This document shows positions 33,476 through 47,806 of a DNA stretch of 64,000 bases, piece after piece; the first letter of the stretch is position 1; each line of letters opens with the position of its first letter. The notes beneath the pieces are model-generated. The model worked only from the letters and a program-made list of their open reading frames with translations. It ran no database searches and was not told the origin of the DNA. The DNA is from Lycocorax pyrrhopterus obiensis (lineage: Eukaryota > Chordata > Aves > Passeriformes > Paradisaeidae). The DNA is taken from NCBI GenBank assembly GCA_014706295.1, contig JACSVZ010000001.1, forward strand, positions 82,706,237 through 82,770,236. Direction: 5' to 3'. The position numbers were made by a program, and so were the translations under genes.

Positions 33476-36400
33476 GTGTGGGGAAAGCCTGGACGTTTCT
33501 TTCTCCTAGTCTTGAAGACAAAGTAGGGGATCATGTCAAAACGGGCAGAAGATCATCTTGAAAATACACCGCTCTAAATCCTGAAAGGGAAAGACGTATA
33601 GAGGAGTTAACTGTCAGGCTCTTTAAACTCCCTATGCCTTGTTGTTTTTTAATTACCGCATTCCTAGACCTTTCTATTGCATGCTAATATTTTGCAAATT
33701 CTCAAATACTTTCACTACATGCTAATATTTATGTTACACGATCACAGCATTGATCATTATTTCAAATGTTCAGAGAGTATTTTTGGGGTCCCTATGTAGA
33801 TTTTCTGTCATTTTATTTTCGAACATAGTTATTTCGTTTCTGGCATAGTGCTACTACTGGCATCCCACCATAACCACTCTTGTTGAGACTTGCTGGAAAA
33901 TGTTTTCTGAAACTGCTATTGCCTTTTCTCGATCACCTCCTCCATCCCATACCGTCTTATCAATTAATAAAATGTGTAGGATTACAGATGAAAACACACC
34001 TCAGCTATTAGTTCCTGCATGATATGGTATAACTGGGTTTTGGTAACAGCAGCAATACGTAGTATATTTGGCAAAATTACGGAGATCATTGCAAGTTTCC
34101 CTGGGAAGTTAAGCACCTACATACTAAAGCCAAAATTGTTTCATCAACCTGAAAATGTGTGTGGATATAACATGGGGAAGAACTTCCAGAGGTTGCTAGG
34201 GATCTTGTTGATAATTAAAGCATTCTCTGTTTATTGGCTATGAAGAAATGAGATCAACAGTCTGTTATTTCCAGTGGATGTTCTGACCAAATGGTGAAAA
34301 TTGTCCCTTGCTGCTTAGCTTTTAACTATTTCTAAGTGGAATTATAGAAAACTGCTTTGTAGTCTCTCCTTTTGTATAAGGCTGGTGTTTTTTTGTCAAA
34401 GAGCTTGATCCAATGTCCACTGGAATTTGCGGAGCTGATAATGTAATGAAAAATGTCTGCTTGATGATGGGTTTTTTGTTTGTTTTGATTTTTTTGTGGA
34501 CAGAAAAAATAAACCATAGCAGAAATCTCAGAACAGGGTGCTCATATTTCATGATTCTCAAATAAAGACCATTTGAGTGCATCAGGTTTTGTGTGACCAA
34601 AGTGAATTGCCTCTGAGGAATGTGTAGGGTGGACCTCCTCCTGCCAAATGAGCCTCCCCAGAAGGTTGAGAGAGATTGCCAGAATAGCTTGAACGCAATG
34701 CTTGGAGTTTGCAATGCCATAGCAGAAGTCAGCAAAGCTTAGCATACTGAGTGTACTTTCTCCTAACATTGGTCCAAATCAAGATGAGCTGAGACATCTC
34801 TCTCTTTATGTAACTCTTTCTCTAAGGCTGTTCCGTATTTTGCTACTGTAAGATCTTCACTGAGAGATAAGTGACACGACTGACTGTGAACCAATAATTC
34901 AGTTGCTGCTCACTCTATTTTTTTCTTCTTTAATGATAAAACATAGGTTAATTCCTTGGGATGTACTGATTTGATCCATATTGACATATATTACCTCATT
35001 TCTGATGGATTTAAATTAATTGTAGTATGCATTGTAAATGAATGCCTGGAAAGCATTTAATCAGCAAGTATACGGCTTTAAGTTATACAAACATAACATA
35101 TAAGTAAATTTTGTCACTACAAATGAATGGATTTTAAGGACGTTAGTTTTTGTGATTTTTCTGATCCTGAAAATCCTTTAAGGAGAACCTTAAACTTTAG
35201 ATAAGTCTTTACAGATATTTGACCAATAGTATTCTTCTTCTGAGAAGCACAGGACATATTCCTAAGTGCTTTCCTGGACTGGGCCATGAGTTCTCACGCT
35301 ATCACAGCACTGTTCTTTGATTAAGTAAACTGACATTTTACTGTTATTATTTAAATCTGCCTGAAGATTCAGGAACTATGAACGAGCCTGCTGTAAGCTT
35401 ACAGAAGTGTAACAAAGAAGAAACCCTCAGGGAAGTGTTGCTAATTCTCTCTTTTAACTTTTTTTTCCCATGATACAGAACGAAATAAATAAAAGAATTT
35501 CCCTTAGCCGAGTTGGTGTTTTGCCTATCAGAAACCATCGAGCCAAGTAGGTTCAGATTGCAAAGCACAGGTGCTTCGCTGCGGGGTCACTAGTGGGCGC
35601 TGCTATAATAATGTAAGCCGCGGTGGAAAGGGGGTCACCCTGCAGCTTGAAACACAGCTACACCTGCGGGAGCAGAAGCCCTTAACAACAGTCAGACACA
35701 TCCCATGTAGCAACTCTCAGCCACAAATATAGTGGAAAATCAGCTCTTTGTGAACCTCTGCTCATAGTCTTATTTTTGATCAAGTTTTTTAATTAATGAC
35801 CTTAGATATTAGCGTGCTTTTTGTTTGTTTTGGTCTCTACAGACTGCAAGTACAGATGGACATGCATTTGAGATTTGTATAATTTTGAAAGATTTATATA
35901 TTTTAATAATGAAAGATTTGAGTGGTGTTTCATGGAATTTTACAGATGCTCATTTTCTACTCCGTTAAACCTCTACATGAAGTAGCTGGAACTCTGCCCG
36001 AAGGGAACAGCTGAGAGCTTCTCCGGACAGAGTCTGGCATGACGTTTATATTGCCAGGGAGAACAGAGGTCACAGGAACATGTTGAGTGCTTCATCAGAT
36101 CTGTGTCTTCAGTCATCTGGGTAGTATGTAAACTTTTGTCTAGGGCAGACTGAGCAAAGGACAGAGAGGCAGTGTTATTTTTCTGCCCTACTTCTTCTGC
36201 AATTGCTCCAAGTCTGAAGTTAGTGCACCAGAAGACTGACACCAAAGTGTTCTCTGTTGTTAAAGTGTGTGCCTTCAGGATAAGTTTATAGTTGGATCCA
36301 TAACTGAAATAAGCAAGGAACCATGACAGAAAAGTGATTAAGTACCTGATTCCATTTTGTTCATGTTTCAGTAAATTTGGGATAAGTCCGTTGTTGATGA

Positions 36401-37034
36401 GGAAATTGAACAGCATGAAACATAAATTTGACCCTAAGTGCTGTGCATGTTGTCCATCAATGAAAACAAGTTAAAGCAGATGAATTATTAATTGGGAAAT
36501 GATTCTCTTTGTGCATGCACTCAGGAGTTCACTGTCTTTGAAACTGCTGATACCTCTGTTCTCAATCTGAAGGCTATAGCATGTCAAATTCCCTTTAGGA
36601 TTATCTCTAACAAATTAAACAAGAGTTATATTTAAGCTTATGAAATTTTACTTAATTTTGTTTTAATACTCATCTTGCTTGTAATAATACGCTTCCTGTA
36701 GTAAGAGAGAATTGTAATCAAAATGTGGAGGGACTTGAATGTGATTCTTTTGGGAGAGAAGCACAGTGAAATTGTATATTTGAATAGTTCCCTTGGCCAT
36801 CTTCTCTTCAGGAAGACATTCTCCAGGAAATATAATTAGTGTGCTTAGTCTATTAGCTCTCTGCTCAATCATTTTGCCTAAAATGGGATTTGTTACCTGG
36901 TTAGTCTCAGGGTATCTTCTCATGGCATGGCCAGCTGTGCCCATCAGGATGACAGGCAATAAACACAAATTGAAATACAGGAAATTCTGTTTAAACATAT
37001 ATGAAAATAATCATTTTTACTGTGACTGTGGTCA
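33476..37034. other. intergenic/GRM5 5' region
   Basis: AT-rich sequence with no recognised gene. The one striking site is a CTCF-like motif in a small GC-rich patch at 35570-35690. Open frames of 74-147 codons on the minus strand (for example 34322-34735 and 35973-36416) have no known domain and no supporting splice or promoter context. Confidence 0.75.
35587..35603 (+). promoter_or_regulatory. CTCF-like site
   Basis: TCACTAGTGGGCGCTGC closely follows the CTCF core CCASYAGRKGGCRSY, with two mismatches. It sits in a short GC-rich patch between TYR and GRM5, where an insulator would be plausible. Confidence 0.5.
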
Positions 37035-37190
37035 AATAGGTTGCCCAGAAAAGTTGTGGATTCTCCACCCTCAGAGATATTAAGAACCTGACTGGACATG
37101 AAGCTAAGAAATCTGTTTTAATTGACCTTAGACTTAGCAGAGTGAATGGACCAGGTAACTTCCTGTTTCCACCTCAACTGTTCTGTTCTT
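37035..37190 (+). mobile_element. CR1 LINE 3'-end fragment
   Basis: The sequence starting GGTTGCCCAGAAAAGTTGTG, continuing through GAGATATTAAGAACCTGACTGGAC and ending near CACCTCAACTGTTCTGTT, follows the order of the CR1 3' region on the plus strand. It is 5'-truncated and diverged, with no coding capacity. Confidence 0.75.
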
Positions 37191-40039
37191 AAGCTTATGA
37201 GTACAAGAGTAAGACCAGAGACCCAGATCTCTATTATGCAATACAAACACATTGAAATATTAGTCAATATAAATTCCTAGTTGTTTCATTATATCATGAA
37301 AGGCCACAGAAAACATTGACTTCAGGTGCTTTGGATGTGAATCCTAAGCCCAATACTATAAAACAGAAGCAGTGCTCTCAGTGTAATTAGGAACTTTTTA
37401 AAGTCCCAAGTAAATAGACTTTAGCTTTAATACAGCGAAGAAAGTTCATTAATTGTGGAGGAACTGCAGTCTGCACCTGGCCCCATCTTTTCCCTTGGAT
37501 GCCATGGAGTGGAAAGATTTTATTGCTTTCAGAAATAGGAATTCCCCTGCTATGACATATCCTAGTATTGTGAAACCAGTAATATAATGGAGACCTTCGG
37601 CTTTGCCTCATTCTTTACTCTGTAATTTTATACTGATAGACACAACTATAAACAGAGAAGAGTAAACAGCTGTTCTTTGGAGGGAAGAAGATAAAAATGG
37701 CCTTCCTGCCCTCTCTTTCTCATATATCCTGTATGGAAATTGTTTAATCCACAGACACAAGACCAAAAAATTTGGTGAATGTGTGTTGCAGAATTAAAAT
37801 GATGGATTGGATTATTCTTTTGTACCATGAGCTCACCCCAAGACCCTGAACTCTCTCTATTTGTACATCTGCAGATTCACAGGCAGGTAGGCTATAAAAA
37901 GGCATCTAATTGTATATGCAGTTGCAGTCTGACGCAGAGCTGGCACTTGTCTGGATATACTTGTGTTCTGGACATGTAGCCTTAATTTGAGTTCAGGAAA
38001 ATAAGCATCCATGGTGTTAAATAACAGAGTACTGTTTCTGTTCAAATGTTAGTAAGTTAATAATTTTTTCTTTTTTTAGGTCATAATATAGTCAATTAAT
38101 TAAAGGTGTAGGAATTTAACAGCTGCGATCTTGTACAGAGATATCCCCTGTCATTCATCCTTTTGACTGTTTGCAAATTATATGGTACCAACTTCAGAGT
38201 GATGGAACAAATAATTGCAAGACATAGGCAATAGTGATAGTCTGTAATTAGAGACTAATTAACCTGAACAGCTGTTTTTCCTTAGTGGCACAGGGTTGTA
38301 GTATTGATAAGCCAACCCTTCACAGACTTAAAAAAACACAGACCTTCTTGAAGTGTTTTACAGTACAGGTCTGAACCTTATTTTATTATTAGCACTTTAT
38401 ATTACTAAAATTAATATTACATGAACTTATTACTATTGCAATTAACATTTAAATATTATATATAATGTTTCCTCTTTTTAAGGATTTACATTTATTTGGG
38501 AATACTCACTCAAACTCACTTACTCCTCTGTGTAACTAATTTATACATCTAGGTAAAATAATAATTGAGAAAGTCTAACGTCAAGCAGAAGAAAGTTTTG
38601 GATTTGTGTGTCTCATCTTCAGAATCAGGAAGAGTTTCACTGTGGTGCTGTACTGAATGACCTAGCTGTGAGGAGTAAATTCAAGGTTAAAATCCTGTGA
38701 GATTTTCAACTTAGAGAAACAGAGATAGATTTTCTATGGCAATGGTTTCTTTCACTTTACAATATCTAGGGGATGTTAGAGTCATTGCTAATGGATTAGA
38801 GGTGATTGGTGGTGTCCAAAATGTATGGAATTTTTAATTGTTTTTATTGCATCAAAAGTTTTATGTCAATAAAACTGAGATCGTGTTCTGCCCCAGAATT
38901 TTGCAGTTGTTTTGCCAATCATGAAATTTGGCATATGGTTCAGTAATTCAGCCTCTTAGATTTAAAAGTGCACTTACCTTTCTGTACTATCACTGTATTC
39001 ACTAGCAGGTGAGGAGTAATCGATGGTAATTTAATGTGCTCAGGGATCAAGACCTGGCAAACTACTGTTTAAGCACTGTATTTAAAAGTGTAAGAATTCT
39101 GCTGAAAATCCACTGCCAGGTGCAGAACATTTTCAAGTACGTTTTCTATTTCCACAAGTTAACCACAGCCCAAGATGTGAAGTCTTTGCTGATTTATTTT
39201 TAATTATCCTTCAGCAACAGTAAAGATGAGTGCAGATTGCATTGCAGACTATAGGTAAACGTAGCTGATCAAATATTTTAGGCACAGTGCATCTGTACAG
39301 TCTTTGTGTTGACTTCTTGATACCAGTGAAGTCTGTAGGGCTGTCTACAATATAAGGATTTTTCAAGTTGCTTTTTGATGATTTTTGAAGTAAGGATATA
39401 AAAGGTCTAAATAATTTCACTGCTTTGCTGTTTTAGAATTACTGTTCCTTTGCTTAAAACAAATATAGATATTAATAGCAAAAAAGGTTTCCTTAATGTT
39501 GTTTAAAAGCTAATTTGTTTTGTGTTATATCTTGCAAAGCAAAAATAGATTTATACATTCTGCATTCCTTAGAATAACAGCTCTGTGTGTCAGCAGCAGT
39601 TTCCTGTGCTGGAATGGATAATAGAGTGCAGCCCAGGGTACATTAGTGTGGCATATGTATAAGAGATATTGAAAGTGTCTAAAATTAAAGGGAGTTGTTT
39701 TTGAAGACACGTATTAGAAATGGCAACACCTTTCTTCTGTAGAATTAAGTACTTGCCTGTCTTTTGTGCATTTGAAAACATTTCCCCAAAGAATTTTTAA
39801 ACATGATTGTCAAAAAGAAAGAAGTTGATTTATACTAGCAGAAGCACAAGACTAAGATTGTGAAACACTTAACTGAGAGAAAGTTTTCCAGCTTGAAAAT
39901 GATGAAAGCAAGGTCACACAGTAGACAATGTATTACAGGTATTGAGAGCTGTAGAAATAGGTGCAATTTTAGAAAATATTATAAAGCTGATTTTATAAAT
40001 AATTTTAAAGCTCTTTTTCGTATTTATTAATTTTTGAAG
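37191..40039. other. non-coding DNA upstream of GRM5 coding exon
   Basis: AT-rich, no gene or named repeat seen. It is presumably an intron of GRM5 if the promoter is the CpG island at 30.6-31.7 kb. Confidence 0.6.
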
Positions 40040-40943
<904 letters not shown>

Positions 40944-43301
40944 TAAAAATGCCTTTGAAATACTCTGATGTGGTCTAATTGATGGATGATGATAGTTTGA
41001 TGTTGTTGGGTTTTTGCCAGTCAGCTGTCAACAGTACAGACTTTTACTTTACTTAGTAATAACTTTACATTCTCTATGGGTCTGAAGTAGCATCGTGTTG
41101 TCAATGGCTGAAAACAAACTGAAACACAGGATGGTGTGTACTCTAGGGCCACTCATTGGTAAAAGTGCTTGATCTGGAGTCTCCTAAATGACCTTAATTT
41201 AATTTAGGTGACATTTATTTATTTTTCTTTATCTACTAATCAGTGTATTTATATAGAGCAATAATTATGACTATTTTAGAATCAATGGGTTGTGAGAAAG
41301 CATCTGGTCGTCATAGTGCAGATGAGAGCTAAATCATCATTTGAAACTGTAGCTGAGTCAGAATGTGTTCTTCCTTAATATCTGAGCCACAGAGGCACAG
41401 GTACTAGAAAACATCCAGTTCTGGCTAATATTTGGATGCAAGTTGTCCCAGCTCCTCGAGATCAGAAATCTTTCCATCCTTGTCATAGTACTCCATGGAA
41501 TATTGCACCACTTCTTGCTCTGCCTCTGGCCATTGGTTTTGAGAGAGAGCAAGAGAAGTCTCTTTGACTCTTTCTCACACGTTTATGCTCCATCAGGTGT
41601 CCAGAAAATCAGAACTGTGTGCTAAATGGCTTTCCTCTTTTTATTCATTTGACATAGAGTTTAAGACTTTTACCCAGTGTTCAGAAGAGTATATAATTAA
41701 AGGGAAATGCTATGGAAAAGTGTACTTAATTTCATTATTCCTTGTACTGATAGAGTTGAGTGAGTTCATCTGGCTAGAAGTGACTAGAATTTAATACTGC
41801 CTTAAGAGCAAGTTTCATCAGCCTCTGCCTAATGACATCACTATTTAGGGAGTTTTATGGAATTAAGTTCTGTGATGAGTTTTAGGACCTCACCACATTG
41901 CCTCTGTTCAAACAGACAGCTGCTGAATGGCAGGCTCAGAATATGATCTGAGAATGAAAAATGTTAAGAGATTTAGTGGTGGCAACGTTGCTGAACAGTG
42001 GCAGATGCTGCTGGCTTTATTACAACCAATAGAGAGCAGATTGCCCTTCCCACACACTGAGTATGCTTCTCTGGCAGAATTTATACTATTCTAACCCTTT
42101 CTAAGGAGATGCTGATCCAACGGTAAGATGTCGAGATCTCTTCCCTCCTGTGGATATGCAGAGATTATTCTGCAGTATTTAAAAAACAAAAAGGTTAGAA
42201 CTTGCATGCAGATTGTTGCAATCACGTTTCCATCATGATAGTGAGAGATGGTAAACAGCTGAAGCCTCTTTTGTATGGGGATGCCTAAATACACTAGTAG
42301 TTTAATGTAAAACTTCAGTGAATAAAACAGTGTATATATAAATCACTCTACATGAGATCACGTAGTGAAGGTATTCTGCACCAGCTGATGCCTTTGGCAT
42401 GGTTAGGTGTGCAGCCTTCCCTTCACGAATATGTATGAGTAACATCATGGTCAAAAATAATGTCACTAAAAATAGCATAAAATTTTGTATCCTGACTATT
42501 TTTGATGACTCATCTAGTTTTGGCTATGAACAACTTTTACACCTCTCCTTATTGAGATGGGATGCTTTTGTATTCAGTGTGGGAATAGTCATGCTTATAT
42601 CAAGGCCTGATCCTCCACAGAGCGAAAATATGTACTTTTGCCACTTTCTGAGGACACTCTTTGGAGCAGATGGTAGCATATGGCACACTAATCTTACGGC
42701 AGAGGAACATAGTACTGTGCACTGGAAAGAAGGGAATAGGGACACAAGGGCTGGAGTGGGACATAGACGCTGCAGGCAAGACAAGAGAAGTAAATGAGAG
42801 AAGAGATGAATGTGAAGAAGGACAAATGAAGAATTATATATGTAGTACAACATGTGCCTGCTTCTGCCATTATTAAAGGGGATATGGCAGGTGGAACACT
42901 GTTAAAACCTGAGGCCTCATTCGTAGCATATTTACAGCAATATAATTTTGGACTTCAGTGAAAGAACATTAAACTTGGATGAACCTTATGATCCTATAAT
43001 CTAGTTGTATAGTCTGGTAATGATGATGAATAGGCTCTCCAGGTAAATAGCATCAAAAATTTTATTACAATAGAACAGACGCTATTTATGATGGAATAGA
43101 AAAATACTAACTGATCAAGGTACTTCTTTGAAATGTGACAGTGTCTGATGCTCTGGGCACTTTCAAAAGACTATGGCATATAGTCTTTGCATTTTTTAGG
43201 GACAATGCATAGTCCCTCGTATTTTTTTTTTTAAACTACCATTAAAAAGCCCTACACATGAATGCTAAAGAAAAGGAATTGAGTAAATAAGCAAAAGAGA
43301 G

Positions 43302-43329
43302 ATTATTTATTTATTTATTTATTTATTTT
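43302..43329. repeat. (TTTA)n microsatellite
   Basis: About seven ATTT units in GRM5 intron sequence. Confidence 0.9.
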
Positions 43330-43638
43330 GTAATTATTTTTCATTTTACTATAGTATCTGCTAACTTATTCTAAATATGCCACTCAACTCAATGTCCTAC
43401 ATTCACAGGTATTATTTCAAAATAGAAAAAAATTGTTGAATCCTGCTCCTTGCAATTTTTATTGATGTAGGATCTTGACCACCCATAGAAGGTAGTCCTT
43501 CTTTTCACACTTCCAGTAGTTCTGGCCAGCTACATTCATTATCTTTAGCTAATTTTCATTCATTAATTCATTTATTAATGAGACTCTTCTGATATTTATG
43601 ACCATATTCTGATCAATATGAACTTTGGCTTCTGTGAA

Positions 43639-43670
43639 AGATTTCCAAGGAGATTTCCAAAGATTTCCAA
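43639..43670. repeat. AGATTTCCAA triplicate
   Basis: The 10-mer AGATTTCCAA occurs at 43639-43648, 43651-43660 and 43661-43670, the first two separated by GG. Confidence 0.85.
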
Positions 43671-45064
43671 AGCTGGATGGAGAGTAAAAAAGAGTCATTA
43701 AAAGCCTGTTAGTTTCATTCCTTTGGTAGTCCCATCAGCAGATAAATTCATAATCTCTTTTTGGTCTAGTGTAAGAAAGGCCTGGCATACGTCAATAGTT
43801 TCATAATAAAAAGCTTCTTGTTTGAATCTTTCCTTATGCACTTACTAATTATCTGTGTCTGCAGTGGATTAATGTTTTGGGAGGTTGGTCTGAAGTTTTG
43901 TTGTTAAATCCATACTCAAGACTTCCAGATTTAAAATACATAAAAAAAATTTGAGAGATTCTTGTAAGCTTTGCTCCTTTGGCATTTAGCACTACGATTC
44001 AAACCAGGTGATGCCTCCAGGTGTACAAGTGACCATTAGAAGTAAAATTTTTCCTAAAAATGGGAAGGTAGCAAGGCCTGCTGTCTGTGTATCTCCCATA
44101 ATTTTAAGGAAGAAGGTTCTACAATCCCTTCAATAGAAAATGTGAGCAACAAATGAACGACAGTTCTCATAAAACAGTGGTCATCCTCACTTACTGTAGT
44201 ATATTTTACACAGGCCAATCAGAAATCTTTGCAAGTCTTAGATAGTCCTGGGCTGTAACTCTGCCTTGATTGGCTCGGTCAGGAATCATTATCATTGTTA
44301 TCGTCTCCCACTCTCCAGCTGTCCCTTGCATTGAATCACTTGTGGGGCTCTACTCTAAACCAATCTGGCTTTAAAATAAAACCTTTTCACCCACAATGAG
44401 GGCTGTTTTTCAAAAAGCCGTATCAGTTCTGAGGTACATTCCACCCTGTGGTGCCATGAACAGACAAGTTAGTGCATGGCAGGGAGCTAGGAGTGAGCAG
44501 AAATGAGGGAAACTGGGATGTGAGACTCCTTGTACTAAGGACGTCTCACTCAAAGCCTGAAGCAACTGCCTTCAAATTTATGGATTACTACAACAGGCAT
44601 GCAGGGTGTGCTGGAGTTCCTACTGTTCCAAATCTTTCTGACATTACAGATGTTTTTTTCCACTTCTGTGATAGGAGCTGAGCTTAAACAAACTTTCCTT
44701 AAAATTAAACCAACATTCACTTCTTAAACCAACTTCACAGACAGATAGCAAGTCAATAATGCAGCTGAGAATTCTGTGTGTACTTCTCTCTGAAGAAAAG
44801 TAGCAGAGCAGGGAGAAGGCCCCTAGTTTAGTCTCGCAGTCTTGGAAGAATGTTTGAGATCCTTTATAGCTCATGTAACTGTTGTCCACCTCTATGGAAA
44901 CTAATGCACACAGGAAGGTGTAGAGAGGAAAATTTGTGCATGTATTTGGCTTTTGGGTGGTGATGGTTGGCGTGCAGGTGGCCATGCAGCTCATGCACCA
45001 TGGACATTTTTCTCAGCCTTTTCTTGCTTAACCAGTTGACACCACAGTTAGTTGAAAATGGTTG

Positions 45065-45103
45065 GAGAAATCAGGAAGAGAAATCAGGAAGAGAAATCAG
45101 GTT
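45065..45103. repeat. 13-bp tandem repeat, three copies
   Basis: The unit GAGAAATCAGGAA is repeated three times, the third copy ending TT instead of AA. Confidence 0.9.
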
Positions 45104-47778
45104 GGAGAAACCAGTCTCATTCAGCTGGTTACCGAAAGAGACAGAGCTGCCTGTTTACCTCATTTCCCATATGAAAGCACTCCCTGGTCTTTTTGAAAGG
45201 TCAAAGAAAAATATGTACAATTTTCTCCTTTCCTGTCATTGAGGTTTGAAAGACTTATTCTGAAAGCCAGCTTGAACTCAATACCCTCCTGTTAACCAGA
45301 CTGACATTTGGATCAGGCCTTCCTAGTCAGAAACAAGATCAATCCCTGAGAATCTCTGCTTAAAATTTGCCTGGAGTCAAATGAATTAATAACTAGAAAG
45401 GCAGTTTTCATTGCCTTTGGAAACCATTTATTTTGCTGTACCGAATGGGGTGAAGAGGTGATGTATGCTGGAAAAATAGAACTGTACAGGAGTACAATTG
45501 AAACACAATAAGCCAAATATCTTGGGGGTGGCAAGGGAGAAATGTATTCTGGTTATGTAAAGGTGTAATTTGCTTTTGAACACAACCTTAAGAAATAAGG
45601 CAGTTTGTTGACTTTTTCTTAGGCAGCTCTGCAGGTAAACCATGAATGAAACTCATCCTCAAAGTCCTCTGTGTTTAACATCACTTTCCTCTGTTTAAAT
45701 TAATCATAAGTGCATACAAAGAGGTGGTTCACATTCATTTTCTTGGGATGTAATCCAGCAAGCATAACAAAAGCAGACCTTTTTTTCCCTGCACATAAGG
45801 GTTATTTCACACAGTTCCTTTCATATTTGTTCAAATGTGTCTAGTTATAAGACTGGTTTTGCCTGCATCCTTTGCTCCCAAATAAGAAGCTAAATTAAGA
45901 TTAGTCATAGTCTGTGAGAACAGGATGAAGAAATGAATGAAAGAGCTGCAACAAGTAGAAGTTAAACCAGTTGCCTGGAACAAACTGTACTTATATGAGG
46001 TCTTTCCTTCAGACTCTAGATTTTTCTCCTTTAGAGACAACAATTGTATCATGATCAGAAATATTATTTGCTTTTCACAAAGTAATACAATTGAAAATTT
46101 GGTTAATTTTATTTGAAGCAGAGGTGATATCTTTTCATTCTTTATACGAAGAAAAAAACCCACATTGATATAATATACCAAGAACATCTGTGCTAGTCCA
46201 TGAAAATATTTTCAGTTGCAGACAAAATCTATTTCTAAAAATTGATTTTTGAAAATTAAAGAATTTCCTGTCTAAAGACTAGAGAATTTTCTATTCCAAC
46301 AATGTTTAATTTTTGCCATTGGGTAAAATAATTATGTGTTTGAAGTTTTCTGAAATTACTTTTAAACTGTTTCAAACATAAATTTTGAGATCAGAATGAG
46401 CAAAATTTGATATTCTCTTAATCACATTAATCTTGTAGCAAAACTGAAAAATATCTCTCGTCTGAAAGAAAATGTGGGGAACAAATACCCAATTCAAGTT
46501 CTAATCCTATCCTCTTGCTTGCTCGTTTTTATTGAATGTTGACATCTGAAACAGAGATAGCCTTTTTCTTCCCTAATTTCAAACATTTATCCTAGCATCC
46601 CAGTTGTGAAAAGTGAGCAAATGCTACCTGCCAGCTGGGAACCCTGAGACAGAGAACTGAACATCAAGTTAATGTTTGTGTTGCTCTGCGGTCTGGGACT
46701 ACCCAGACAACACTTTAACACTGCTGTTAGACTGCTCAGGCCAGACACATCTGCTGTGAAGGATCTTGACTGACAGAAAAAAATAAAATGAGGGGTATAC
46801 TCAGCATTCTGTGAGTGCAATGGGGATGAAAATACTTAGGGGAAATACCATGAGACAGCAAAAGGAATATGAGCAAGGAGATGTGCTATTCTAAAGATTA
46901 AAAAGAAAAATAATTTTTAAAGGAATGATATAAGGTGGGCTTAGATAAGAGCAGGTAATTTGTGTTGTCAAAATGTCACTTTGCTTCTTTTGTTTAGGGA
47001 CTAAGTGTTTGAATGTCACTTTTTCTGCCACTTAGACTCTATAGCAGCTCAGTGAACGTTTCAGTGTCATGAAACTTGCCTTCACTGGGAAGAAACAACA
47101 GGAGTACAGCCATCTCCAGCTTCATCTTCCATTTTTCCACTGCATGAGGCCTGGAAATGGCACAGTTACTCTCCCCCTGCCCAGGCTGCACCTCTTCAAT
47201 CAGAGAAGGACGTAGAAAGTTGATGAGATTTGGAAATCTTTCAGAAAACAAGGTTTCACTGCACCATACTTACTGGGTCAGAGCAGTTTTATGAAAGATG
47301 GTTCTAATGTGTGCTATTAGATGCCTGTGGGTAGTGGTAGTGATTCCTTTTCTGTATCCCTCATTGATATTTAGTCTTTGAGATTAAAACCTACATACTA
47401 TAGACCTGGTTGGAAAACAAATATTCCATGCAATTAAAAAAAAATACATTTCTTGAAGTAATTTTTATCCCAAGTTGGAATTCAAAGCTAAAATAACAAC
47501 TTTTTTTAGTGAATTAAAGCTATGATAACATTCAGAAATTGGTAAAAAGAAACTGCTTGACATGGTTATATTAAGACTTGACAAAAGATAACTTGATAAA
47601 TCAAATGGGATCTTTGTTCTAAACTGTGTTAACTTTTAATTGCTTTTCACAAATGTTAGCGTTCCTTAACTGTTTTAGCAAAAGGTGTTTTATTCAAGAA
47701 AGAGCTGGAAGTTTCCCTCACATCCTATTTTTTTTAGCATGTGTTTTATACCACCAATCCTGTATACAAATTAAACAT

Positions 47779-47806
47779 TTTTGGATACATTGAAATGTAT
47801 CCAAAA
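47779..47806. repeat. 28-bp inverted repeat (hairpin)
   Basis: The arm TTTTGGATACATT, a two-base centre GA, then the exact reverse complement AATGTATCCAAAA: 13 paired bases without mismatch. Confidence 0.93.
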
